Origin: Montifringilla adamsi
Taxonomy: Eukaryota; Chordata; Aves; Passeriformes; Passeridae
NCBI GenBank assembly: GCA_017590115.1
Contig: JAGGNK010007471.1
Location: 35,571 to 99,570, forward strand
Direction of reading: 5' to 3'
DNA: 64,000 nucleotides
Positions 23,401 through 35,400 of this stretch are shown piece by piece. The position numbers and the translations under genes are program-made. The notes beneath the pieces were generated by a model, which did not search any database, was not told where the DNA came from, and saw only the letters and a list, made by a program, of their open reading frames with translations. The stretch's first letter is position 1; each line of letters starts with the position of its first letter.

Positions 23401-26400
23401 GCGCTCCATCCCTAGGGCAGCTGTGCCAGGGCTGGACAGCTCTTTACAGGAGAAATTTTCCCAATATCCCACCTAAACCTCTGCTGTCCACCTGCACCGA
23501 CGGGCTGCAGAGCCTTCCCCTGCTCTGCTCCTCCCGGGGTCCAAGAGGCGGGGAGCATTCTGTCGGGGCTGACCCTGGCCTGCAAGGACTGAGAGACTCC
23601 TTCCCTGCAGCAAACACACCTGGAGCTGGAGGGCATCCAGAAGAACCTGGCCAAAGTCAGCGAGAAGACGGAGCAGGTGCTGGCGCAGCCGGAGCAGGCG
23701 GGCTCGGCGCCTGTCCTGCGCTCCGAGCTGGAGGTCACCCTGCGGAAGATGGAGCAGGTGTACAGCCTCTCCAGCATCTACCTGGAGAAGTGAGTGAGCC
23801 CCGGCACCCTCACACCGGGGCTGGAAACGAGCCTGGGCAGTTGGGAGGCTGTGGGGAGAGCCAGCATGCCTTTCCCTTTCTTTTCCTTCCCTCTTCTCTT
23901 CTTCTTTTTGTTTCTCTTTCTCTTTTCCCTTTTTTTTCCTTTTTACCTTTTCCTTTTTTCCTTTTCCCTTTTTTCCCTTTTCCCCCTTTTTTTTCCTTTG
24001 TCCCTTTTTTCCTTTTTCCCTTTTATTCCTTTCCCCTTTTATTCCTTTCCCATTTTTTCCTTTTCCCCTTTTTTCCTTTTCCCCTCTTTTCCTTTTTCCC
24101 TTTTTCCTTTTTTTCCTTTTCTCCTTTTTTCCCTTTCCCCCTTTTTCCCCCTTTTATTAATTTTCCCCTTTTTTCCTTTTCCCCTTTTTTTATTTTTCCT
24201 TTTTTTCCCTTTCCTTTTTTCCCTTTTTCCCCCTCTTTTCCTTTTTCCCTTTTCCCCTTTTTTTGCCTTTTCCCCTTTTTTCCCTTCCCCCTTTTTTTTC
24301 CCTTTTTTTCCTTTTCCCCATTTTTCCTTTTCCCCTTTTTTCCGTTTTCCCTTTTTTCCCCTTCTTTTCCCTTCCCCCTTTTTTCCCCTTTTATTCCTTT
24401 TGGTTTTTTTCCTTTCCCCCTATTTTCCTTTCTCCTTTTTTTCCTTTTCCCCCATTTTTTCCTTTTCCCCCTTTTTTCCCTTTCCCTTCCCTCTTGGGTC
24501 TGCCATGCTGCTCTTGCTGAGCTGCCCGCTCCCATCCTGATCCCGGCTAATCCGTCCCGCTCCCGTCCCGCTCCCGGCTGATCCCGTCCCTGTGCCGCAG
24601 GCTGAAGACCATCGGGCTGGTGATCCGGAGCACGCAGGGCGCTGAGGAGCTGCTCCGCAAGTACGAGGAGCAGCTGAAGGACGTGCAGGCGGTGCCCGCT
24701 GACCTGGCTGAGCTGGAGGCCAGCAAGGCTGAGCTTAAGGTACCAGGGGCTCGGGGGGTGCCAAGGGGACCCCCAGGCGGGGTGGCTGGGGACACGGTGG
24801 CTGGCTCTGACCGGTGCCCATCTGCCACAGCGGCTGCGGGCACAGGCCGAGAGCCACCAGCCCTTCTTCAGCACGCTGGAGACCGACCTCGGCAAGGCCA
24901 AGGACGTCAACGAGCGGATGGTCCGCGGCCACAGCGAGCGGGACGTGGACCTGGAGCGGTACCGGGAGCGGGTGCAGCAGCTGCTGGAGCGCTGGCAGGC
25001 CGTGCTGGGCCAGGCTGACCTGCGCCAGCGCGAGCTGGACCAGCTGGGCCGCCAGCTGGGCTACTACCGGCAGAGCTGCGACGCGCTGCGCCAGTGGATC
25101 CGCGATGCCCGGCAGCGCCAGGAGGCCATCCAGGCCGTGCCCATCACCGACAGCCAGGCCGTGCGCGAGCAGCTGCTGCAGGAGAAGGTAGGGCTGGCCG
25201 CGGGGCAAGGGGGGCTCCTGGGCGTCCTCAGCAGGGTGAGGGGTGTGCCAGGCCATCCTCTATGGGGCAAGGGGTGCTCCTGGGCATCCCCAGCAGGGTG
25301 AGGGGTGTGCCTGGCCATTCCCAATGGGGTAAGGGGTGCTACTGGGCATTCTCAGCAGGGTGAGGGGTGTGCCTGGCCATTCCCAATGGAGCAAGGGGTG
25401 CTCCTGGGCATTCTCAGCAGGGTGAGGGGTGTGCCAGGCTATCCCCAGTGGGGCAAGGGGTGCTCCTGGGCATCCCCAGCAGGGTGAGGGGTGTGCCTGG
25501 CCATCCTCTATGGGGCAAGGGGTGCTCCTGGGCATTCTCAGCAGGGTGAGGGGTGCACCCAGCCATCCCCAATGGGGTAAGGGGTGCTCCTGGGCATTCC
25601 CAGCAGAGTGAGGGGCGTGCCAGGCCATCCCCAATGGGGTAAGGGGTGCTCCTGGGCATTCTCAGCAGGGTGAGGGGTGTGCCAGGCCATTCCCAATGGA
25701 GCAAGGGGTGCTCCTGGGCATCCCCAGCAGGGTGAGGGGTGTGCCAGGCTATCCCCAGTGGGGCAAGGGGTGCTCCTGGGCATCCCCAGCAGGGTGAGGG
25801 GTGTGCCTGGCCATCCTCTATGGGGCAAGGGGTGCTCCTGGGCATTCTCAGCAGGGTGAGGGGTGCACCCAGCCATCCCCAATGGGGTAAGGGGTGCTCC
25901 TGGGCATTCCCAGCAGAGTGAGGGGCGTGCCAGGCCATCCCCAATGGGGTAAGGGGTGCTCCTGGGCATCCCCACCAGGGTGAGGGGTGCTCCTGGCCAT
26001 CCCCAGTGGGGCAAGGGGTGCTCCTGGGCATCCCCACCAGGGTGAGGGGTGCTCCTGGCCATCCCCAGTGGGGCAAGGGGTGCTCCTGGGCATCCCCACC
26101 AGGGTGAGGGGTGCTCCTGGCCATCCCCAGTGGGGCAAGGGGTGCTCCTGGGCATTCTCAGCAGGGTGAGGGGTGCACCCAGCCATCCCCAATGGGGTAA
26201 GGGGTGCTCCTGGGCATTCCCAGCAGAGTGAGGGGCGTGCCAGGCCATCCCCAATGGGGTAAGGGGTGGGCATTCCACAGCAGGACGAGGGGTGATCTCA
26301 GCTATCCTGGGCTGTGGCATGGCAAGGGATTCACCTGGCCATCCCCAACAGAGTGCAGATCTGCCCATCTCTGTCTGTGGCAGAGTGAGGGGAGTGCCCA

Positions 26401-29400
26401 GCTATCTCCAGCCATGGCATGTTGAGTTTTGCTCTTGGGTGGCTGCAGCAGTGGGGGGACCATCCCTGGCCATGGCACATGGTGGGTGGGAGCTCTCAGC
26501 CATCCCCAGTGGGATGGGGGGTGCTCCTGACCATTTTTGGCTGCAGCAGGGTGAGGGGTGCTCCCAGCCACTCCCAGCCATGGCAGGGCAAGTGTTGCTC
26601 TTGGCCATCCCTGGCCATGGTGGGGTGGGGTGTAATCTTGGGTGGCCATGGGGTGCCTGGGCTCACTGCCACGTCTCCCCAGAAACTGCTGGAGGAGTGT
26701 GAGCAGCACAAAGAGAAGGTGGAGGAGTGCCAGCGCTATGCCAAGCAGTACATCGATGCCATCAAGGTGGGTCCACTGCCTGGGGGGCTGGGGAGGCAGC
26801 ACGGTGTCCTGCAGGGGGTGGGCTCGCAGCACTGTGGCCGGGGGCTCGTCCCACATAGCAGAGCTTTGATCACTCTCTCCTCATCAGGACTACGAGCTGC
26901 AGCTGGTGAGCTTCAAGGCACAGGTGGAGCCGGTGGCATCGCCAGCCAAGAAGCCCAAAGTGCAGTCGGCATCTGACAGCATCATCCAGGAGGTGAGGGG
27001 GGGCTCTCTCTGCCACTGGGATGTCCTGCAGCTCCTGGGGCGTGGCTGCTCACTGAAGGGGTGGATTTGGGGCTGTGGCACGTGGTCGTGCAGCCCCATG
27101 ATTGCTTGGGTACCGGCGGGCCGCGGGCAAGCTCCCTTCTCTCGTGCTGACCCACTGTCTCCACAGTACGTGGACCTGCGGACGCAGTACAGTGAGCTGA
27201 CCACGCTCACCACCCAGTACATCAAGTTCATCACCGAGACACTGCGGCGGCTGGAGGACGAGGAGGTAGGGAGCGGTGCAGGGCGGCATGGCCAGCTGTG
27301 TAACCAAAAGGAACGCCGTTCACGGGGTCCCTGGCCCCATCACTAACACCAGCCCACGGCCATGACTCCAGCCCTATCACTGATGGTAGCTCACGTCCAT
27401 GACTCTGGCCCCACCACTAATGCCAGCCTATGGCCGTGACTCCAGCCCCATCACTAACAGTGGCCCATGGCTGTGACTCCAGCCCTGGCCCCATCGCTAA
27501 CACTGGCCCATGGCTGTGACTCCAGCCCCAGCCCCATCACTAACAGTGGCCCATGGCTGAGACTCCAGCCCCGGCCTCATCACTAACAGGAGCCCATGGC
27601 TGTGACTCCAACCCTGGCCCCATCACTAACAGTGGCCCATGGCTGTGGCTGCAGACCCATGACTAATACTGGCCCATGGCCATGACTCCGGGCCCTATCA
27701 CTAATACTGGCCCATGGCCTCTAGCTCCTGCTCCGTGCTGGGCTCCTGGGAGCAAGGCTGCTGGCTCTGCGTAGAGTGGGTCTCCGAGCCACGCTGGCTC
27801 TGGGCACTGGGGGCTCTGGTGTGACTGGTGGTAGGAGGCACTTCCCAGATACACGTAGTGCAGTCAGCACCTGCCTGCGCATGCTGCTGTGCTGGGCGCT
27901 GGCCCGTGGGGTCTGGCGCGGGGTAACCTCTCTAACTCTTGGTTTCTGCCCTTGGAGCCGCTTTGCCAGTGCTTTTTCTTGGGGAATATTTGTGTTGGTG
28001 GGGATCTAATGGAGGGTAAAAAACCAGGATGACTCTGGCAGCCGTGCACCAGGTACTCACTCTGCGCATGCCTTCTCCCCGCGGCACCCTCCGCCTCCCC
28101 CACGGCTCACGCTCTCCTCCTCACCCTCCTCTACATCTGTGCTACTCCGGGTCCAGGGGTCCGCTGTGGGGTCTGGCTCCCCTGCATGCGCTGCCTGCGC
28201 CCAGGCCCTGCGGAGCGTGTGGCTGCCTCGCTCACAGTGCATGTGGTGCGCGTGCTGCGGCACGGCCCCAAGCCCGGCGCCAGCTGCGTTGGCCCTTTGG
28301 CAGACCCTGCTCCCAGTTGCCTGGAGAGGGCTGGGAGGGGTTTGAACCAGCTGAACTGCTCTCTCCTGTTGAGACTTTCCCGGCAGGGAAGGCTCTGCTG
28401 GCACCGCCCTCGCACCGCTCCCCTCTCTTCTGCTCCCAGGCTGTCTCTCTCCTTTCCCCACGGCAGGGGCTGTCTGTGCCAGCCCCCTCGCAGGGGGAGC
28501 CAGGGTGGTGACGTGCACGTTGCTCGCATCGTCTTCATCGCTTGGGCTCCGCTCGCTCTCTGTCCCTTCTCTCTGGAACGTGGCTTCCTGCGCTGCTGTC
28601 TGGCTCCTGTTGCCTGTCTGCCTGTGCTGTCGTGTGTCCCCTGTCGCGCCACACATCTTCTGGAAGCTGGCGTCACCGGCTCGTGCGGTGGCCCAGGGGC
28701 CGAAGCCATTCCACGCGCATCTGCCACCCCTCGGCTGTCTCGGCAGTGTGTGGCTGGGCCAGCATCGATTCCACGGCGCGATCGCATCCCTTGTGATTTG
28801 TCTCTCTCTCCCCTCTCTGTCCCCTGCACCCTCTTTCCCCTCCAGAAAGCCGCCGAGAAGCTGAAAGAGGAGGAGAGGAAGCGGCTGGCGGAGGTGGAGG
28901 CGCAGCTGGAGAAGCAGCGGCAGCTGGCCGAGGCCCACGCCAAAGCCAAGGCACAGGCGGAGGCGGAGGCGCGGGAGCTGCAGCTCCGCATGCAGGAGGA
29001 GGTCACCCGGCGGGAGGTGGTGGCCGTGGATGCCGAGCAGCAGAAGCAGAACATCCAGCAGGAGCTGATGCAGCTGCGGCAGAACTCGGACCACCAGATC
29101 AAGTCCAAGGTGAAGCTGATCGAGGAGGCTGAATACAACCGCAAGAAAGTGGAGGAGGAGATCCGCCTCATCCGCCTGCAGCTGGAGAGCACCGAGAAGC
29201 AGCGGGAGAGCGCAGAGACAGAGCTGCAGGAGCTGCGGGCACGTGCCGAAGATGCTGAGCGGCAGAAGCGGCAGGCACAGGAGGAGGCCGAGCGCCTGCG
29301 CCGGCAGGTGAAGGAGGAGAGCCAGAAGAAGCGGGAGGCGGAGGAGGAGCTGAAGCGCAAGGTGCAGGCTGAGCGCGAAGCGGCACGGGAGAAGCAGAAG

Positions 29401-32400
29401 GCAGTGGCAGACCTGGAGCAGCTGCGGCTGCAGGCGGAGGAGGCTGAGCGGCGCATGCGGCAGGCAGAGGCTGAGAAGGACCGGCAGATCCAGGTGGCCC
29501 AGGAGGTGGCCCAGCGCAGCGCTGAGGCCGAGCTGCAGAGCAAGAGGCTCTCTTTCGCTGAGAAGACAGCGCAGCTGGAGCTGTCACTGCAGCAGGAGCA
29601 CGATGTGGTGGCCCAGCTGCAGGAGGAGGCTGAGCGGCTGAAGAGGCAGCAGCTGGAGGCCGAGCGCTCGCGGGAGGAGGCTGAGAAGGAGCTGGAGCGC
29701 TGGCGGCAGAAGGCCAATGAGGCGCTGCGCCTGCGGCTGCAGGCCGAAGAGGTAGCACACAAGAAGTCACTGGCACAGGAGGAGGCCGAGAAGCAGAAGG
29801 AGGATGCAGAGCGCGAGGCCCGCAAGCGCGCCAAGGCAGAGGAGGTGGCCGTGCGGCAGAAGGAGCTGGCGGAGGAAGAGCTGGAAAAGCAGCGGGTGCT
29901 GGCAGAGGGCACAGCCCAGCAGAAGCTGGCGGCGGAGCAGGAGCTGATCCGGCTGAAGGCGGAGATGGAGAATGGGGAGCAGCAGCGCCTGCTCCTGGAG
30001 GAAGAGCTCTCACGGTTGAAGGGCGAGGTAAACGAGGCCATCCAGAGGAGGAAAGAGCTGGAGGAGGAGCTGGCCAAGCTGCGGGCAGAGATGGAGGTCT
30101 TGCTGGAGAGCAAGGCCAAGACAGAGGAGGAGTCACGCTCCAGCAGCGAGAAGTCCAAGCAGCGGCTGGAGGCAGAGGCCAACAAGCTGCGGGAGCTGGC
30201 CGAGGAGGCCGCCCGCCTGCGCGCCCTCTCCGAGGAGGCCAAGCGGCAGCGGCAGCTGGCAGAGGACGAGGCCAGCCGGCAACGGGCCGAGGCCGAGCGC
30301 ATCCTGAAGGAGAAGCTGGCGGCCATCAACGAGGCCTCACGGCTGAAGGCGGAAGCAGAGATCGCGCTGAAGGAGAAGGAGGCAGAGAACGAGCGGCTGC
30401 GGCGGCTGGCGGAGGACGAGGCCTACCAGCGCAAGCTGCTGGAGGAGCAGGCGGCCCAACACAAGCAGGACATTGAGGAGAAGATTGCCCTGCTGAAGCG
30501 CTCCTCAGAGAGCGAACTGGAGAGGCAGAAGGGGCTCGTGGAGGATACGCTGCGGCAGCGGCGGCAGGTTGAGGAGGAGATCCGTGCCCTCAAGGCCAGC
30601 TTTGAGAGGGCCTCAGCTGGCAAGAGCGAGCTGGAGCGGGAGCTGAACCGCATCCGTGGGGAAGCAGAGGAGGTGCAGCGCAGCCGGGAGCAGGCCGAGC
30701 GGGAGGCTGAGCGGCAGCGGGCACTGGCGCTGGAGGAGGAGGGCCGCCGGCGTGAGGCCGAAGAGAAGGTGCAGGCCATCCTGGCGGCCGAGGAGGAGGC
30801 AGGGCGGCAGCGGCGTCTGGCCCTGGAGGAGGTGGAGCGGCTGCGGGCCATGGTGGAGGAGGCACGGCGGCAGAAGGAGCTAGCGGAAAAGGAGTCAGAG
30901 CGGCAGATCCAGCTGGCACGGGAGGCGGCGCAGAAGCGGATTGCAGCAGAGGAGAAGGCACACCTGGCTGCCGTGCAGCAGAAGGAGCAGGAACTGCTGC
31001 AGACACGCCAGCAGGAGCAGAGCCTTCTGGACCGGCTGCGTGAGGAGGCTGAACGGGCCCGGCGGGCGGCTGAGGAGGCCGAGTTTGCCCGTGGCAAGGC
31101 CGAGCAGGACGCCAGCTTGTCCCGGCAGCGTGTGGAGGAGGCTGAGCGGCTGAAGCAGCGGGCAGAGGAGGAGGCGCAGGCCAAGGCACAGGCGCAGGCA
31201 GATGCAGAGAAGCTGCGGAAGGAGGCCGAGCTGGAGGCAGCAAAACGGGCGCAGGCAGAGCAGGCTGCCCTGCGGCAGAAGCAGCTGGCCGATGCCGAGA
31301 TGGAAAAGCACAAGAAGTTTGCCGAGCAGACACTACGGCAGAAGGCGCAGGTGGAGCAGGAGCTGACCAAGGTGAAGTTGCAGCTGGATGAGACAGACCA
31401 CCAGAAGGGCATCCTGGATGAGGAGCTGCAGCGGCTGAAGGAGGAGGTGACAGATGCCGTCCGGCAGAAGGCCCAAGTGGAGGAGGAGCTCTTCAAGGTC
31501 CGGGTGCAGATGGAGGAGCTGGCCAAGCTGAAGAGCCGCATCGAGGAGGAGAACAAGGCACTGATCCTCAAGGACAAGGACAACACGCAGAAGTTCTTGG
31601 CAGAGGAGGCAGAGAAGATGAAGCAGGTGGCGGAGGAGGTGGCCCGCCTGAGCGTGGAGGCGCAGGAGGCCGCCCGCATGCGGCAGCTGGCTGAGGACGA
31701 CCTGGCGCAGCAGCGGGCGCTGGCAGAGAAGATGCTGAAGGAGAAGATGCAGGCGGTGCAGGAGGCCACGCGGCTGCGGGCAGAGGCTGAAATGCTGCAG
31801 AAGCAGAAGGATCTGGCACAGGAACATGCCAAGAAGCTGCAGGAGGACAAGGAGCAGATGCAGCAGCGCCTGGCTGAGGAGACCGAGGGCTTCCAGAAGA
31901 CGCTGGAGGCTGAGCGCCGGCGGCAGCTGGACATCACAGCTGAGGCTGAGCGCCTCAAGCTGCAAGTGGCAGAGATGAGCATGGCCCAGGCCAAGGCTGA
32001 GGAGGAAGCCAAGCGGTTCAAAAAGCAGGCGGAGGAGATCAGTGAGAGGCTGCATGAGACTGAGCTGGCCACACAGGAGAAGATGACGATGGTGCACACC
32101 CTGGAGATCCAGCGGCACCAGAGCGATGAGGATGCAGAAAAGCTGCGGAAGGCCATCGCTGACCTGGAGAAGGAGAAGGAGAAGCTGAAACAGGAGGCAG
32201 CGCTGCTGCAGCAGAAGGCAGAGGAGGTACTGGGCTGTGGGTCCCCTTTAGTGGTGGTGGTACACAGGGAGGCTATCCCTCTTCCCAGCCAGCCCACACC
32301 ATCCCTGGGCCGGTCCTCAGGACCATCACTGGGGATGGTGGGGCTGGACTCCCTGTGCAGGTCAGGGATGTGCATAGAGGTGGAGGTGGTGGAGCAAACC

Positions 32401-35400
32401 CCTCAGGCAGCGTCGGAGCAGGACCCCAAACCCCTGGAGCCATGGAGGTGGGATCCCCACCGCCTGGGCTGGCTCTTCCACCCCGTGGCATGTCCTGCCG
32501 TGTTCCTCTCTGTGCCCAGCTCCCAGCCTGAGTGCTGGGGGTTCCCTTGTGTCCTTCCCCTGCTCGTCCTGCCCCATGTTGTGTGTGGCTCCCTAACCCT
32601 GCCTCTGCTCCTTAGCTCTTACCTGATGCAGAGAGTGTGTGGGTGACTGTGCCTCCGTGCCACCCCTGCCACCCGTCCCCCTGCCTCAGCCCACCCTCAG
32701 TCCCCCACTGCCCTCCTGGGTGTCTGACTGCACTGTTCTCTCTCCCACCCTAGATGCAGGTGGCCCAGCAGGCTCAGCTCCGTCAGGAGACGCAGCTCCT
32801 GCAGCAGAGCTTCCTGACGGAGAAAGATGCCCTGCTGCAGAAGGAGAAGTTCATTGAGGAGGAGAAATCAAAGCTGGAGAAGCTCTTTAAGGATGAGGTG
32901 AACAAAGCCCAGAACCTGAAGGCAGAGCAGGAGCGGCAGCAGCGGGAGATGGAGCAGGAGAAGCAGCAGTTGAAAGCTATGTTAGAGGAAGCCAAGAAGC
33001 ATCAGAAGGAAGCTGAGGAAAATGTCCGGCACAAGCAGGAGGAGCTACAGCAGCTGGAGAAGCAGCGACAGCAGCAGGAGAAACTTCTGGAAGAAGAGAA
33101 CAAGAAGCTGAGGGAGAGGCTCGAGCAGATGCAGGAGGAGTACAAGGCTGCCCTGGCCCAGAGACGGGAGATCATGATCCAGACAGATGACCTGCCTGGG
33201 GAGGTGGTTACAACAACGCAGCTGCTGGACATCAAGGCTGTGCCCAATGGCCGGGATGCAATGGACGGCTTAGCCCAGAATGGGGAGCCGGAGTTCGCCT
33301 TTGACGGCATCCGGCAGAAGGTGTCAGCAGAGAAGCTGGCTGATGCAGGCATTCTGAGCAGGGAGAACTTAGACAAGTTGGCAAAGGGTGTTGTGAGTGT
33401 GGACGAGCTCTCTCAGAGGGAGGATGTCAAGAAGTACCTGCAGGGCAAGAGCAGCATTGCCGGTTTGCTGATCAAACCCTCCAACCAGAAGATGAGCATC
33501 TACGAAGCCATGAAGAAGAAGCTGCTCAGCCCAGGCACAGCGCTGGTGCTCCTGGAGGCACAGGCTGCTTCTGGCTTCATCATTGACCCTGTGCGGAATG
33601 CAAGGCTCTCGGTGAACGAGGCGGTGCGAGAGGGAGTGATCGGGCCAGAGCTGCACAACAAGATGCTGTCGGCCGAGCGGGCTGTCACCGGCTATAAGGA
33701 TCCATACACAGGTGACAAGATCTCCCTGTTCCAGGCCATGCAGAAGGATCTCATCGTCAGGGACCACGGCATCCGCCTGCTCGAGGCCCAGATCGCCACC
33801 GGCGGCATCATCGATCCTGTCAACAGCCACCGCCTGCCTGTGGAAGCTGCCTACAAGCGTGGCTACTTTGATGAGGAGATGAATCAGGTCCTGTCTGACC
33901 CCACTGATGACACCAAGGGCTTCTTCGATCCCAACACTCAGGAGAACCTCACCTACCTGCAGCTCATGGAGCGGTGCGTGACTGACCCGGACACAGGGCT
34001 GTGCCTCCTGCCCCTCACTGACCAAGCAGCCAAAGCCAGAGAGCTGGTCTACACCGACAAGGAAGCCAAGGATGTCTTCAAGAAGGCCACAGTGACAGCA
34101 CCGTTTGGCAAGTTCCAAGGGAAGACGATGACCATCTGGGAGCTCATCAACTCTGAATACTTCACTGAGGACCAAAGGCGGGACCTGATCCAGCAGTACA
34201 GGACTGGCAAGATCACAGTGGAGAAGATCATCAAGATCGTCATCACGGTTGTGGAGGAAAGTGAGAAGAAGAGCCAGATGTGCTTTGAGGGCCTGCGGGG
34301 CCCCGTGCCCGCTGCCGAGCTGCTTGAGAGCAAGATCATCAACAAGGACCTCTACAACCAGCTGCACCAGGGCAAGAAGTCCATAAAGGACGTGGCAGAG
34401 ATGGAGTCTGTACGGCAGTACCTGAAGGGCACGGATGCCATTGCTGGTGTCCTGGTGGAGTCTACAGGCCAGAAGCTCACCTTCTACGAGGCCCTGAAGA
34501 GAAACCTGCTGAAGCCAGAAGTTGCCCTGTCCCTGCTGGAGGCACAAGCTGCCACCGGCTACATCATTGACCCTGTGGCTAACAAGCTCTTCTCCGTGGA
34601 TGAGGCAGTGAAGGCCGAGGTGGTGGGGCCAGAGTTCCACGAGAAGCTGCTGTCGGCAGAGAAGGCGGTGACTGGCTACAAGGATCCCTACACAGGTCAG
34701 ACGGTTTCCCTCTACCAAGCACTCCAGAAGGGCCTCATCCCCAGCGACACTGGGCTCCGGCTGCTGGACGTCCAGCTTGCCACTGGTGGCATCATCGACC
34801 CCGTCAACAGCCACCGGCTCCCGCTTGAGGTTGCCTACAAGCGCGGCTACTTCGACCCAGAGATAAACAAGGCTCTGACTGAGTTCCAAGATGAAGCCAA
34901 GGCTTTCTACTGTCCCAACACCCAGGAACACCTCACCTATGTGCAGCTGCAGAAGAGTTGCCACCGCGACAAGCAGACTGGCCTGCGCCTGCTGCCCCTG
35001 TCTGACAAGGCAATCCAGTCACAGCAGGAGGAGATCTACACCGACAGCCAGGCCAAGGAGTGCTTCGACAAAGCAACCATAGAGGTCCCGGTGGGCAGCA
35101 TGAAGGGCCAGACAATGACCATCTGGGAGCTGATCCACTCTGAATACTTCACAGAGGAGCACAGGCGGGAGCTGCTCCGACAGTACAAGACCGGCAAAGT
35201 GACCATTGAGAAGATCATCAAGATTGTGATCACCATCATCGAGGAGGCAGAAACCAAAAAGCAGGAGAAACTGACATTCAGTGGTCTGCGGGCACCAGTG
35301 CCAGCCAGCGAGCTGCTGGAGTCCTGCATCATCAGCAAAACCCAGTACGAGCAGCTGAAGGAAGGCAAGAAATCAGTGAAGGACCTCTCTGAGACAGATG

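Noticed and set aside
25188..26275. Regular repeats considered as a CRISPR-like array
   Set aside because: Units are contiguous with no unique spacers, and the genome is vertebrate; it is a minisatellite.
25260..26368. Minus-strand frames and regularly spaced 60-codon + frames
   Set aside because: Produced by the 62-bp repeat, whose length rotates the frame every unit.
28186..28845. In-frame upstream extension of the rod exon (about 220 codons)
   Set aside because: A clear CCCTCCAG acceptor at 28845 and loss of plectin similarity upstream show it is intron that happens to be open.
28131..32375. Long antisense frames (up to 732 codons) opposite the rod exon
   Set aside because: Caused by the Glu/Lys/Gln/Leu codon bias of the coiled coil on the + strand; Ser/Cys-rich with no family resemblance.
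33369..34964. 531-codon antisense frame opposite the plakin repeats
   Set aside because: A shadow of the strongly conserved plectin exon; no independent signals.
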